Positions 46,103 to 55,895 are shown, counted from the first letter of the stretch. The stretch is DNA of 64,000 bases from Dolichospermum flos-aquae CCAP 1403/13F (GCF_012516395.1 NZ_CP051206.1:3762001-3826000), one strand, 5' to 3'. Notes: generated by a model not told the origin, from the letters alone. A program made the numbers and translations.

Positions 46103-46367
46103 CAGTTTTTCATCGCCAAAACCGTAGGGGCGCAGGGACTGCGCCCTCCATTGTATTTCATTAGAGCGAGAATTGCTGTAAATCTCATTTTCCCACATCC
46201 CTATCGCCTTCCCATCATCCCCCCAAACAGCGATTACTAGTACACTGCGGCGTAAATAAAACAACCATTCTCAATCACTAAAAAGCTTACGTCATATTAT
46301 TTTTGACTTTTGACTTTTGACTTTCGACTTTTGACTTACGGTACTAGGTCGTGCTTCGCTATCGCTA
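46103..46367. repeat. ~265-bp segmental duplication, copy 2
   Basis: Second copy of 44808-45078 in the same orientation. Differences include a shorter GCTGTAAATCTC stretch and an extra TTTCGACTTT unit. The two copies bracket the vapBC pair and the RTX tail remnant. No gene is seen in the rest of 45703-46377. Confidence 0.85.
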
Positions 46368-46377
46368 TGATTCAATT

Positions 46378-46500
46378 AAGTAGGTTGGCGTTGAAAATTG
46401 TCGTTATAGCACTAGGCTTGAGGCAAGAGGCAAGAGTAAAGAAGTTTTCAGCGATTTTACGTTTCTTTACACAGTTTGGTTTTATTGTGTTCACCTACTT
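46378..46500. repeat. MITE of Tc1/IS630 type, copy 1
   Basis: Ends AAGTAGGT and ACCTACTT with TA on both outer sides. The body (GGCGTTGAAAATTGTCGTTA, GCAAGAGGCAAGAGTAAAG, ACAGTTTGGTTTTATTGTGT) matches 57712-57839 closely. TA duplication suggests IS630-type mobilisation. Confidence 0.75.
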
Positions 46501-46507
46501 ATCACAT

Positions 46508-46789
46508 TTAGTAAACTTCATCATGAGTACCAACCGATTCTAAAAGGATTGCTTGTGATTCTTCATGTTCAACAAATGTAAAAATAATTCTCAAATCATA
46601 TCCTGCACTACAAGCCCAAGAATCTTGTAAGTCTCCTTTTAATTTATGAGTTTTTAGGCGTGGATGAAATGGATCTGTAGATAATAACTCCAAAATACTT
46701 TGAAAATTTTCAGTAATTTCTGGTTGTTTTTTTAATATTTTGCGTGCTGCTCGAATAAATGCACTTGAACGTAATAAAACAAAATTCAC
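46508..46789 (-). CDS. RelE/YafQ-type mRNA interferase toxin
   Basis: A 93-residue toxin with FIRAARKILKKQPEITENF, DPFHPRLKTHKLKGDLQDSWACSAGYDLRIIFTF and a C-terminal LLESVGTHDEVY, the RelE-superfamily pattern with the usual basic and aromatic residues. It overlaps the antitoxin stop by 4 nt. The ribosome-dependent mRNA cleavage role is inferred from the family. Confidence 0.87.
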   Translation of the reverse strand: MNFVLLRSSAFIRAARKILKKQPEITENFQSILELLSTDPFHPRLKTHKLKGDLQDSWACSAGYDLRIIFTFVEHEESQAILLESVGTHDEVY

Positions 46790-47001
46790 GAAAGAAGCTC
46801 CTCCATGAGTTGTGCAGGAGTTGCCGTCCTACATTTGCCTTCTGAAAACTCTTTTTGTGCTTCCTGAACATCTTTCACTAGACTAGTTCTTCGGTGATCG
46901 CGTAGTCGTTTTTGTAAAATCTGAATTAAATTTTCCTGATCTTCAGGTGGCAATTGATCAGCAGCTTCTAATATTTCTGCAAAAGTTGTTCCTGTCATCA
47001 T
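46786..47001 (-). CDS. Antitoxin of the RelE-type pair
   Basis: A 71-residue acidic protein (MMTGTTFAEILEAADQLPPEDQENLIQILQKRL, tail ATPAQLMEELLS). Members of this family precede RelE-type toxins in many cyanobacteria. ATGA overlap with the toxin indicates coupled translation. Confidence 0.8.
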   Translation of the reverse strand: MMTGTTFAEILEAADQLPPEDQENLIQILQKRLRDHRRTSLVKDVQEAQKEFSEGKCRTATPAQLMEELLS

Positions 47002-47140
47002 GTTCTTATTTTTGTCTTTACTTGGTCACCTTAATTATATTTTATCTAAAACAGTGACAAATAGCGATTCCTGCGGAGCGCTGCGCGATCGCATCCCATC
47101 CCATCATCCCCCAAAACAGCGATCGCATCCCCACATCCCA

Positions 47141-47497
47141 GCAATTACCATTCTTTCTTCAGCGGAATTAAATGGGGTAAATGGAGCTTTTGCGGCTACT
47201 ACGAATACAATTTATCTATCGCAAGAGTTTATTGCAAATCATCAAGAAAATATCGCAAGTATCACCAGCGTTATTTTAGAAGAAATAGGTCATTGGGTTG
47301 ATAGCCAAATTAATACTGTTGATTCACTGGGAGATGAAGGGGCGATTTTTTCGGCTTTGGTACAAGGTAATAGCCTTGATGATGCAACCTTAGTAGCTTT
47401 AAAAACGGAAGATGATTCAGGGATAATTATAATTGATGGGGAAGCGATCGCTGTAGAAAATGCTGTTACTCCTTCCATTGGTTTAAAGGTTAAATAA
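47141..47497 (+). pseudogene. Fragment of a peptidase-like domain from an RTX-type protein
   Basis: From about 47141 the frame reads AITILSSAELNGVNGAFAATTNTIYLSQEF, then VILEEIGHWVDSQIN and GDEGAIFSALVQGNSL. This recurs at the N-terminus of cyanobacterial hemolysin-type calcium-binding proteins, where LEEIGHxVD resembles a weak metallopeptidase HExxH-like motif. Upstream codons (from 47000) are HIP1 and small-repeat sequence. The frame ends after IGLKVK without RTX repeats, so this is a decayed piece. It could still be expressed as a small protein. Confidence 0.6.
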
Positions 47498-47551
47498 TGC
47501 GATTGTAATTTCAGAGGGAACAGGTAACGGGCAACTTTCTAACAGGAAAAA

Positions 47552-47571
47552 CTCATGTTTAAAAACATGAG
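47552..47571. terminator. Hairpin between convergent fragments
   Basis: CTCATGTTT and AAACATGAG form a 9-bp stem with a 2-base loop, between the plus-strand fragment and the ppx gene. No strong T-tract follows. Confidence 0.4.
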
Positions 47572-47747
47572 ATTGAAATAATTACACGGTCACTGAGCGG
47601 TGTCGAAGTGCTGTTTTTTTGGTGCTTACCCATCTTTTAAAAACATCTTTTTTTTGACAGAAGCTCTAAACTGGTGCAAATGAGTGTTTCTTATCTGTTC
47701 CCTGTTCCCTTTTTTTGTAACTTTTCCTGGTCTAATGAGGTACAAAA

Positions 47748-49382
47748 TTATCTATTCATTAATGTTGCTATGAATCTTAAACCAAATTCTTCTTCAAAAA
47801 CTCCTTTTTTGTAATCTAAACTCCACATTTCTAAGGCACATTCATCATCAATTAATGATGGAAATATCAACATCTTAAATTCTTTGAAGTTGGGAATATA
47901 TTCACATTGAACATGAGAAATAGCCCCTATTTGTCTTCTGTCTAAAGCAACAGCTAACCTTAAAATTGCACTGAGTTGATTAACCATTGTCCGATGTTCT
48001 TTGTGCAATAGATTCCGATAGCTTTCATGTTTTTTCTTGGGTGGAGATTTGCGGTGATAACGGGCTATATTGGCAATAATTTCGATTTCGGTTTCGTTAT
48101 AACCCAGTAATTCACCATTTCTAATTAAGTAGTATGAATGTTTGTGGTGTGATGAATGACTGACATAGTGACCACAATTGTGTAAAATGGCAGCAGCCCA
48201 TAGTAATTGACGTTGATCTGCATTCCAATAATGTAATTGTCCTTTGGTTTGGTCAAATATATTAAGTGCAAAAGCGGTAACACGCTCGCTATGTTCTAAG
48301 TTAGTTTGATATTTTTTGGCAGTTTTTAATACACTGCGTTCCCGAATGGAACTTTGAAACCGCAGTCTGTTGTCAATGAAGCCATGAGTTAGCATCCAGT
48401 CTACAATTACACCTTCCCTAAGAGATCGCTCACAGACTGTTACGGATTGTACTCCTAGCAAGGTCATTGCTTCCTGTAAAATTACTGCCCCTGAAAGTAT
48501 CACTTCTGACCTTTTTTCTGGCATCCCAGGAACGGTAGCCCGTTCCACATTGGTCATTTTGCGGAGGCGATTTACCCAGGTTCGCAAGTCTTGGAGACTG
48601 AATTGATACCCATTGAGGGTGGAAGGAACAAGACCTAATTTTTCCCGCGCATGGATGGTAGCGATGGTTTCTATTGTCCCAGATGTGCCGATTAACTGAG
48701 GAGAATCGCCAATTTTGAGTTTTCCTTGCACTTCTTCCACAGAACGTTCTAGCATTCCTCTAGCGTAAGCTTGGAGGTATTTAAATTCGGTTTCGCTGAT
48801 GGGATCTGAGGCGATTAATTCCCCAGTTAAGCGCACTGCACCGATTTTTGTACTGGTGAGGCTGCGAGGTTCTTCACTGTCTCCTAAAATCAATTCTGTT
48901 GAACCACCACCAATGTCAATTATAATGTGTGGTTTGTTGTTAAATTCCATCCCCGACAATACACCTAAGTAGATGCGACGGGCTTCTTCAGGTCCGGAAA
49001 TCAAGTCAACGCTTAAACCGACTTCGGTTTCGACTTGTTGAAGAAATTCTTGACCGTTGGGAGATTCCCGGACTGCACTTGTCGCCACAGCAACAATACT
49101 ATTTGTCCCTAAGCTGTCAGCAAGAGTTTTAAATCTTCCTAAACAGGCGATCGCTTTCATCATCACTTCCGGTTTTAATTCGCCAGTAATTAAATTGCGA
49201 TCGCCTAATCTCACCGTTTCCTTTTCTCTGGCAATAATGGTAAAAGATGGTAAAGTTGCTTCAATTTTTACCACCACCATGTGTAAAGAATTTGTACCAA
49301 TATCAATAGCTGCAATCATCTGATTTTCTTGAACTGATTCACTAGGTTTATTTTCCCAGTTAGCCGAGATTAAATTTACCAT
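47748..49382 (-). CDS. ppx: Exopolyphosphatase / pppGpp phosphohydrolase (Ppx/GppA)
   Basis: A 544-residue protein from ATG 49382; an earlier in-frame ATG at 49430 adds 16 weakly supported residues. The actin-like fold shows AAIDIGTNSLHMVVV, the phosphate loop IIIDIGGGSTELIL, GTSGTIETIA and EVILSGAVIL. The C-terminal HD-type domain has HNCGHYVSHSSHHKHSYYLI. It removes terminal phosphate from polyphosphate and, in GppA-like members, from pppGpp. In the same window as a phosphate-scavenging gene it supports an active phosphorus economy, though no operon links them. Confidence 0.93.
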   Translation of the reverse strand: MVNLISANWENKPSESVQENQMIAAIDIGTNSLHMVVVKIEATLPSFTIIAREKETVRLGDRNLITGELKPEVMMKAIACLGRFKTLADSLGTNSIVAVATSAVRESPNGQEFLQQVETEVGLSVDLISGPEEARRIYLGVLSGMEFNNKPHIIIDIGGGSTELILGDSEEPRSLTSTKIGAVRLTGELIASDPISETEFKYLQAYARGMLERSVEEVQGKLKIGDSPQLIGTSGTIETIATIHAREKLGLVPSTLNGYQFSLQDLRTWVNRLRKMTNVERATVPGMPEKRSEVILSGAVILQEAMTLLGVQSVTVCERSLREGVIVDWMLTHGFIDNRLRFQSSIRERSVLKTAKKYQTNLEHSERVTAFALNIFDQTKGQLHYWNADQRQLLWAAAILHNCGHYVSHSSHHKHSYYLIRNGELLGYNETEIEIIANIARYHRKSPPKKKHESYRNLLHKEHRTMVNQLSAILRLAVALDRRQIGAISHVQCEYIPNFKEFKMLIFPSLIDDECALEMWSLDYKKGVFEEEFGLRFIATLMNR

Positions 49383-49474
49383 TTTGTTATTCTCTGAATA
49401 GATGAATAGGGACTGGAGGACAAATAGCAAATAACGATATTCTATAAATGTAAAGATATGTTAAATCAGCAAAT

Positions 49475-50356
49475 ATGTTAGAAACACCAAAAATCAACCC
49501 AGAACCATTATGGCTTGTAATTATCCGGCTGTTAAGGTGGAATAAACCAGAAGGGAGGTTAATTCTGATGATACCCGCATTGTGGGCGGTATTTTTAGCC
49601 GCTGCGGGTAAACCACCTATCCCCCTGGTGGGAGTGATTATTCTCGGTAGTATCGCCACCAGTGCGGCTGGATGCGTAGTTAATGATTTATGGGATAGAG
49701 ATATTGATCCCCAAGTTGAGAGAACACGCGATCGCCCGCTTGCATCTCGCGCCCTTTCCGTTCAAGTTGGGATTGTGGTGGGAATAGTCTCCCTCGTCTG
49801 TGCCGCAGTTGTCGCTTTCTATCTTAACCCTTTAAGCTTCTGGTTGTCTGTGGCCGCAGTTCCGGTAATTGTCCTTTATCCCGGTGCGAAACGGGTATTT
49901 CCTGTTCCCCAATTGGTGCTTTCGATTGCTTGGGGTTTTGCGGTTTTAATTAGTTGGAGTGCTGTTACAGCAAATATTACAGCACCGACTTGGTTGCTTT
50001 GGGGCGCGACGGTACTATGGACATTAGGATTTGATACCATTTATGCCATGAGCGATCGCCAAGATGATCAACGCATTGGCATTAATTCTAGCGCTTTATT
50101 CTTTGGTAAATATGCCCCTACAGCGATCGCTGTTTTCTTGATTGGTACGGTTATTCTCTTAGCTGGAGTCGGTTTATTAGTTAATTTAAATACAGCATTT
50201 TGGATCAGTTTAATTTTGGCTAGTATCGGCTGGATTTGGCAAATTATCCGCTTACAACAGCCTGAAATCCCTCATTCTGCTTATGGAGAAATGTTTCGCC
50301 AAAATGTCTGGATTGGTTTTTTAATGTTAGCGGGAATGATTCTTGGTTCTTTGTGA
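49475..50356 (+). CDS. 4-hydroxybenzoate polyprenyltransferase (plastoquinone pathway)
   Basis: A 293-residue UbiA-family membrane protein with about eight to nine helices. Prenyl-diphosphate binding motifs are VNDLWDRDIDPQVERTRDRPLAS (near 70-90) and DTIYAMSDRQDD (near 190). In cyanobacteria this enzyme attaches the solanesyl chain to 4-hydroxybenzoate in plastoquinone synthesis. Divergent from ppx with 92 bp between. Confidence 0.92.
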   Translation: MLETPKINPEPLWLVIIRLLRWNKPEGRLILMIPALWAVFLAAAGKPPIPLVGVIILGSIATSAAGCVVNDLWDRDIDPQVERTRDRPLASRALSVQVGIVVGIVSLVCAAVVAFYLNPLSFWLSVAAVPVIVLYPGAKRVFPVPQLVLSIAWGFAVLISWSAVTANITAPTWLLWGATVLWTLGFDTIYAMSDRQDDQRIGINSSALFFGKYAPTAIAVFLIGTVILLAGVGLLVNLNTAFWISLILASIGWIWQIIRLQQPEIPHSAYGEMFRQNVWIGFLMLAGMILGSL

Positions 50357-50481
50357 ATTTGTCATCAATTTAACCAAATCAAAATTTTTCTGTCAATCTA
50401 ACTCAAGCTAGATTCAAAACTATCAGGACTACTGTTTTAAAGGTTGGGATATTAATCTACAAGCTAGATGCAACCAACGGA

Positions 50482-51060
50482 ATGAAGCGATCTATTTTAG
50501 TTAAACTCGCTCCAATAATTTTACTGTCCCTGGGTAGTTTTGGTCTAGTTATTGGCAGTTTCTGGATGAGTAAAGTTGCTAGTAAAACCAAACAATTACA
50601 GTTAATTACTGATACATCACAATATCAAGAAATCCGTAACCACCAATGGGCTGATATTCAACAAATTCAACATTTTCCCGGACAAATTCCTAGTGATTCT
50701 CAAGTTTTACAAATGGCTTATGCTTCAGGATTAACTCCCGGAAGTAGTTCTTTACAACTTCGGATCAAAGAACCACAAGCAAAGATTAAAAACCTCCTGA
50801 CACAGTACAAAAAAATCTCTCAGCATCAATACCAGGGTGGGAATACAAATACTCATAGTAACCAACCCAACGGCGTACCGACAACATTCTTTTATACTAG
50901 CGATTCAGAAACAGAAACCTTTCCTAGCAGTTATGAAATATTGGTATTAAAAGCCGAAGATAAAAGCCAACCTGGTGCAAAATGGAATCATGGTAATAGT
51001 CATGGAGTCGCAATTGATGTTGCATCTTCAGAAATTATCTATTGGGCGGAAAAATGGTAA
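50482..51060 (+). CDS. Membrane-anchored or secreted hypothetical protein
   Basis: A 192-residue protein with one N-terminal hydrophobic segment (LAPIILLSLGSFGLVIGSFWM, residues about 9-29), either anchor or uncleaved signal. It has a soluble part rich in Gln and Ser and a C-terminal stretch PSSYEILVLKAEDKSQPGAKWNHGNSHGVAIDV. It is not recognised beyond a cyanobacterial look. A strong terminator follows. Confidence 0.75.
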   Translation: MKRSILVKLAPIILLSLGSFGLVIGSFWMSKVASKTKQLQLITDTSQYQEIRNHQWADIQQIQHFPGQIPSDSQVLQMAYASGLTPGSSSLQLRIKEPQAKIKNLLTQYKKISQHQYQGGNTNTHSNQPNGVPTTFFYTSDSETETFPSSYEILVLKAEDKSQPGAKWNHGNSHGVAIDVASSEIIYWAEKW

Positions 51061-51126
51061 AAGCAGGAGTAAATTCAATCCCTGAAGAATAGAAGTTATA
51101 TTTGATTTGTGGAGATTGCAAAAGTC

Positions 51127-51159
51127 AGATCCCCGGCTTCTTAAATAAGTCGGGGATCT
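51127..51159 (+). terminator. Strong hairpin terminator
   Basis: AGATCCCCGGCTTCTTA and AAGTCGGGGATCT form a long stem 66 bp after the hypothetical gene's stop. It lies between convergent genes and could serve both. Confidence 0.65.
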
Positions 51160-51263
51160 TGTGTTATGTAGTCTTTGCGTAAGTATTGGTAGCGATCGCT
51201 CTCCCAGCGGATTTACCTGACACTGTGAATCAAATTCTGGACATAGAATTTTTACCATAACAA

Positions 51264-52649
51264 TCACACAATCTGCAAAACCACCAACGTCATATCATCG
51301 GTATTTTGCCTATCAGCACCGATAAATTGCTCAACTTGATCAAATAGATATTCCACAATTTCCTGGGGACTATTACAATACTTACAAGCCGTTCTGAAGG
51401 ATATAACAAAATTATCTTCATCAAAGCGATCGCCACCAGCCGCCGCCGCATCAGTTAAACCATCAGTATAATAAATAACTGTGTCCCCAGATTCTAACTG
51501 AACCTGAGCATTTTCATATTCGCTATTGGCATCTAAACCAATTAACATCCCGAACGTATCCAAACGGCTCACAGTTTTTGTCGCTGCGTGCCACCATAAA
51601 GGCGGATTATGGGCGGCATTACTATAAGATAAAATTCGCGTTTGCGGGTCATATTCTGAATAAAACATCGTTACAAAGCGGTGGGAATTTTCCAAATCCG
51701 CATACATAACCCGATTCAAATTTTGCAAAATTCCCGCTGGGGAATTACCATGCAATACTTCACCTCGTAGCATTCCCCGCAACATCGTCATAATCAAACC
51801 TGCGGGAACACCTTTACCCATCACATCCCCAATTACCAAACCCCAACTGGCATTTTCTGGAGATGCTTGTGGTTTCGGCTTTAACTGGTTTTGATTAGTG
51901 GGAATAAAATCATAGTAGTCACCACCAACATGATTAGCCGGTTTACAACGAGCTGCTAGAGACAAACCAGGAATATTTGGACATTGACGCGGTAAAAGTC
52001 GGCGTTGAATTTCTGCACCAATTTCTAATTCTTGATCTAAACGTGCTTTTTTTCTTAATTCTACAGATAATTCATCATTGTCAATCGCAACTGCGGTTTG
52101 GTCTGCCACTAACCGCACTAATTTTTGTCTAGTTTCTGTCCAACTATATTCTGGATCACGACTCAAAACATACAGCCAACCCCGTTCTGTATGCTTAACT
52201 AAAATAGCTGTCCCAAAGATTTGGACATCTGGACCTAAAACGGCGTGCATTTGGTCATCTAGAATGCCTGTGGAAATGGCAGCAGGACCAGAATTAGTTA
52301 AAAGAGTAATTTGACTACTGGCAGTTTCTAGGGCTTTTCTAATATTTTTTCGTTGCTGAGTATCTTGCCAATGTAGTTGTTCTAATCTAATTTGTCCATT
52401 GGGTTTATAAAGAAAAAGTGCGCTACCTTCCGCATCTGTCACTCTGGTAGCCATGAGGGGAATCAGTTCCAAAAACTGATTTAAATTATTAAAGCTTCTG
52501 AGGGCAAATCCTAAGGAACTCAGCAAGTCTTGAATTTTATTTTGTTCTCGATGCAGCCTGGACACAAGTTCTTTGAGTGCCACCACAGGAGTGACATCTG
52601 TGGTGGTGCTGCTATTACTATCAGTAGGATGGGGGGGAAATTGTGACAC
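51264..52649 (-). CDS. GAF-domain PP2C (RsbU/SpoIIE-type) serine phosphatase
   Basis: A 461-residue protein: short coiled N-terminus (VSRLHREQNKIQDLLSS), GAF domain (about 60-200, MATRVTDAEGSALFLYK to LVRLVADQTAVAIDN), then a PP2C-like SpoIIE domain. The last has LEIGAEIQRRLLP, ANHVGGDYYDFI, GDVMGKGVPAGLIM, YTDGLTDAAAAGG and the final TDDMTLVVLQI metal ligands. Such proteins dephosphorylate anti-sigma antagonists in partner-switching modules. No partner kinase or STAS protein is adjacent. Confidence 0.93.
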   Translation of the reverse strand: MSQFPPHPTDSNSSTTTDVTPVVALKELVSRLHREQNKIQDLLSSLGFALRSFNNLNQFLELIPLMATRVTDAEGSALFLYKPNGQIRLEQLHWQDTQQRKNIRKALETASSQITLLTNSGPAAISTGILDDQMHAVLGPDVQIFGTAILVKHTERGWLYVLSRDPEYSWTETRQKLVRLVADQTAVAIDNDELSVELRKKARLDQELEIGAEIQRRLLPRQCPNIPGLSLAARCKPANHVGGDYYDFIPTNQNQLKPKPQASPENASWGLVIGDVMGKGVPAGLIMTMLRGMLRGEVLHGNSPAGILQNLNRVMYADLENSHRFVTMFYSEYDPQTRILSYSNAAHNPPLWWHAATKTVSRLDTFGMLIGLDANSEYENAQVQLESGDTVIYYTDGLTDAAAAGGDRFDEDNFVISFRTACKYCNSPQEIVEYLFDQVEQFIGADRQNTDDMTLVVLQIV

Positions 52650-53406
52650 AGGTTAATATTGCAGTTGAGAATAGCAAATGTGTGATTCTTTATAAATACT
52701 CTTTCTTGATAAATTGTGAAATCATATTCAACGAGATTCGTGATTTTAGCAAGAGTAGAAGAAATGTTGAAGGTAATTTTTTAAGTCTTGGTTAATGCTG
52801 AGGACATTTTTGATGGTTAATTTTCCATGATGATAAATTTTCTAATTTGTCAAAAATAAATCTTTGGGAATCGGTAATTTTTATGATTAATTAACAGCCC
52901 CTAATTCTTTCACAACTGAATCAACCCTTCATATATCTTGAGAAATAAAAGTTTGCGATTAGCAAAATTACCTCTATTCCTGAGAGAATATATATTAAGA
53001 ATCATCAAACTAAAAAACCAGATAGATTTTCAGTGAGTTAATTCATGGTTTTTGTGTTGCTGGAATTTTGGTTAAAACATAGTTGTCATCATGCTTTTAA
53101 TCAAAACTTGTTCAATTATGGACTACAAACATTTAACCTATATACCATAAATTCTCGAAATGTTTCCTTAGATAGATTTCTTTTATGGAAAAATTTCGCT
53201 TATTTTTGCTTAATGCTCTAAATCCAGTATACTTTTATACTAGCATTTGAATTAAAGCGTGGGATTAAATATAAGTTTTACATTGCTGGGGATTTAGCTG
53301 ATCAAAGGACATTAATATCCTGCGTTTATCTGCGTTTATCTGCGTTTATCTGCGTTCAATTATTCTTTAAGGCTTATTTTGTGCAGATTCATCTTAATAT
53401 AAACTA
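52650..53406. other. Long intergenic region with 10-bp tandem repeat
   Basis: No reading frame of note in 757 bp of very AT-rich DNA. The only structure seen is a tandem TGCGTTTATC repeat of about three and a half units at 53321-53356. The left part should hold the phosphatase gene promoter. Confidence 0.6.
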
Positions 53407-53766
53407 TTAACCAATAGATTCAATCTCACCCATATCATTGAGCAATACAGAAGATCCTACTGATAAAGATGAGATAATTTCACTAATTTTTTCCATTAAA
53501 GGTAGTAAATGATCAGGACGAGTGCTGCGAGAATCTAAAACAATAATTCTCAAAATTATATTAGTTAAATTTTGTTGATAGGGAAGATTTTTATCGGCTG
53601 TAATAAAGGCATCAAAAGGATATCTTTCAGCTAAATCAAGAATTTCTCGATCTTTCAACCCACGCCATCCCATATCATTAACATTGTAAACTATGTCGCC
53701 TTTCCTTAAAAAAGGTTGTTTGAGTTTTTTACTCAAAAGATTTTCATCTAGTAATATAATCATCAA
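53407..53766 (-). CDS. DUF5615 PIN-like putative toxin
   Basis: A 119-residue PIN-like protein: MIILLDENLLSKKLKQPFLRKGDIVYNVNDMGWRGLKDREILDLAERYPFDAFITADKNLPYQQNL. The LDEN start, acidic DREIL and ITADKN motifs are typical of DUF5615. It overlaps the DUF433 gene by 4 nt. Pairs of this type are regarded as toxin-antitoxin-like modules. Confidence 0.85.
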   Translation of the reverse strand: MMIILLDENLLSKKLKQPFLRKGDIVYNVNDMGWRGLKDREILDLAERYPFDAFITADKNLPYQQNLTNIILRIIVLDSRSTRPDHLLPLMEKISEIISSLSVGSSVLLNDMGEIESIG

Positions 53767-53999
53767 GCACAGCGTTCTTGAGCGATGATCAATTTAGCTG
53801 TATTTTCCAAGACTTTCATAGTTTGAGTCTCCAGATAGGGAAAATCACTAATAAACTCAGCTAATCCATTCTCCCCTTCGAGATAGTCAAAAAATGTTTG
53901 TAAAGGAACACGAGTTCCCACAAAAACAGGAACTCCACCCATAATTTCGGAATCGCGGTGAATAATTCCTTGAATTTCTAATAAGTTATTTAGCGTCAT
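53763..53999 (-). CDS. DUF433 putative antitoxin
   Basis: A 78-residue DUF433 protein: IIHRDSEIMGGVPVFVGTRVPLQTFFDYLEGENGLAEFISDFPYLETQ, the core GGxPVFxGTRVP and helix-turn-helix-like layout. First gene of the pair with the DUF5615 protein. Confidence 0.9.
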   Translation of the reverse strand: MTLNNLLEIQGIIHRDSEIMGGVPVFVGTRVPLQTFFDYLEGENGLAEFISDFPYLETQTMKVLENTAKLIIAQERCA

Positions 54000-54261
54000 T
54001 TCTCATTCTCTAAAGATAATTTCACTTTTGATTATAGCTTGAGATATAAAGACGGGTTTTATAGATTCCGCGCAGAATTTGGAATTTGTTTGTCTAGCCC
54101 CAGACTTCTAGTAGTTCGTCAAATTTATTTTGACGGATAATGATAGGAAAAAACTTCTGTTTTTCCCTCCCCTACTCTCCCCACTCCCCTACTTGCCTTT
54201 ACCCGTCATTTTTGGATTGGCAGACTACTAGTCTGAGGACAATTATTTTTCGGCGACGATA

Positions 54262-55743
54262 TTAATCGCTTAACAATGCTTCTACAAATTCATGACTAGA
54301 GAATGGACGCAAATCTTCAATTCCTTCACCAGCCCCAATAAAACGAATGGGTAAGCCTAATTGCTGGACAACGGCGAGGGCGACACCTCCTTTGGCTGTT
54401 CCGTCTAATTTGGTTAAAACAACGCCGCTGAGTTGGGCTGCTTGGGAAAATACTTCAGCTTGTCGCAATCCATTTTGTCCTAAAGTAGAATCAAGAACTA
54501 ACAGCGATTCTACACGGGCATTGGGGGCTTTTTTATCAATGATTTTGCGGATTTTGCTGAGTTCGTCCATGAGATTTTTCTTATTTTGCAGTCTCCCAGC
54601 GGTATCTATTAATAGTAGTTCGGTTTCTCTAGATTGAGCAGCAGCGATCGCATCAAACACCACGGCTGCCGGATCTGTGTTTTTCCCAGGATTAGCGATA
54701 ACTTCAACACCGCTTCTCTCACCCCAAACTTTGACCTGTTCCACAGCCGCAGCCCGAAAGGTATCCGCCGCACCAATTAAGCACTTATAACCGGATTTCT
54801 GTGCTAGGTGAGAAATTTTACCGATGGTGGTAGTTTTTCCCGCCCCGTTAACTCCGGTAATTAACCAAATGGTCAGGGTGTCTTTTGCCGGTGCAAAACT
54901 AGGTTTGTCTTGATTTTGCAAGGGTGCATCTAGGATATCTCGGAGAATTTCTTTGAGATAAGCGATCGCTTGTTCTGGGGGAGTAACTTCTGCGAGTAAT
55001 TTCTTTTGTAACGCACTAATAATATAATCAGTTGCCTCTACCCCCACATCTGCCTGTAGAAGTAATGATTCAATTTCATTGACAGCCTCTTGATTAAGAG
55101 GCCCTTGACCAACAATTGATTTTAGTTGGTTAAGAATATTCCGCCGAGTTTTATCTAAACCTTGACGGAGTTTTTTCAACCAAGTAATTTCTTCCAGGGA
55201 AATATCTTCAGCTTTTCTCCCTTGGGCGGCTAAAACCTTTGCTGACCACTTAAACCCATCATCAAATACCAGTTCTGGAATCTCTATTTCTGGTGCTGTC
55301 GGACTTATCTGTATTTCGGGAATTTCGGTTTCTATGGCACTAGCAATTAATTTCTCTTGTTTAGCTTGTCTTTCGGCCGCAGCCCGTTCTAAAAAAGATA
55401 AATTAGCTAATTCTGGTTCTGGTTGTAGTTCATTAACAACATCTTCAGTAATTTCTGCGATAGTTGCATCTATTTCTATCGGTGCAGTTATTTCCCCTAC
55501 TTGAGTTTCTACTATTTCTTCACTGATAGTATCTTCTTCAACCGCTACAGATAATTCTGTTTCTAGTTGTTGTTTTTCTTGAATATTTTTATAAGCAGCT
55601 TTAGCAAAAGCCAACAAATCCGCCGTATCTGGTGCGGTTGTTTCTGGTTCAGTTGCTTCTACTGCGGGTGTTTCTTCCTGAGATTGGTTTTCAGGAGTAT
55701 CAGCAGATTCATTATTTGGACGACGAAACCAATTAAAAGCCAT
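54262..55743 (-). CDS. ftsY: Signal recognition particle receptor FtsY
   Basis: A 493-residue SRP GTPase. The N-terminal 170 residues form an acidic Glu-rich A domain, then the N domain (about 190-280) and the G domain with GVNGAGKTTT (297-306), AADTFRAAA, DTAGR (380-384) and TKLDG (444-448). It docks the SRP-ribosome complex at the membrane. An ends-with FIGAGEGIEDLRPF motif is present. It is separated from nusB by a low-complexity stretch. Confidence 0.97.
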   Translation of the reverse strand: MAFNWFRRPNNESADTPENQSQEETPAVEATEPETTAPDTADLLAFAKAAYKNIQEKQQLETELSVAVEEDTISEEIVETQVGEITAPIEIDATIAEITEDVVNELQPEPELANLSFLERAAAERQAKQEKLIASAIETEIPEIQISPTAPEIEIPELVFDDGFKWSAKVLAAQGRKAEDISLEEITWLKKLRQGLDKTRRNILNQLKSIVGQGPLNQEAVNEIESLLLQADVGVEATDYIISALQKKLLAEVTPPEQAIAYLKEILRDILDAPLQNQDKPSFAPAKDTLTIWLITGVNGAGKTTTIGKISHLAQKSGYKCLIGAADTFRAAAVEQVKVWGERSGVEVIANPGKNTDPAAVVFDAIAAAQSRETELLLIDTAGRLQNKKNLMDELSKIRKIIDKKAPNARVESLLVLDSTLGQNGLRQAEVFSQAAQLSGVVLTKLDGTAKGGVALAVVQQLGLPIRFIGAGEGIEDLRPFSSHEFVEALLSD

Positions 55744-55774
55744 TGTAGTTTATTTTAGATAAAAATTTAATTAG

Positions 55775-55895
55775 GATAGGAGTCACCGAGTCAGGAGTCA
55801 CCGAGTCAGGAGTCAGGAGTTAAGAAAGAAAGAAAGAAAGAAAGAAAGAAGGAATAAAAGTCTTACCAATGACCAATGACCAATGACCAATGACC
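55775..55895. repeat. Low-complexity tandem repeats
   Basis: GGAGTCACCGAGTCA units, a (GAAA)n tract and several ATGACCA units lie between nusB and ftsY. Comparable tracts occur at 27358-27470 and 59830-59870. No coding function. Confidence 0.8.

Noticed and set aside
46025-46240. Plus-strand frame of 71 codons
   Set aside because: Falls in the segmental duplication copy 2, with no counterpart frame in copy 1.
53157-53360. Possible small RNA or riboswitch in the long gap before the DUF5615 gene
   Set aside because: Only a simple 10-bp tandem repeat was found; no stable stem or known motif.
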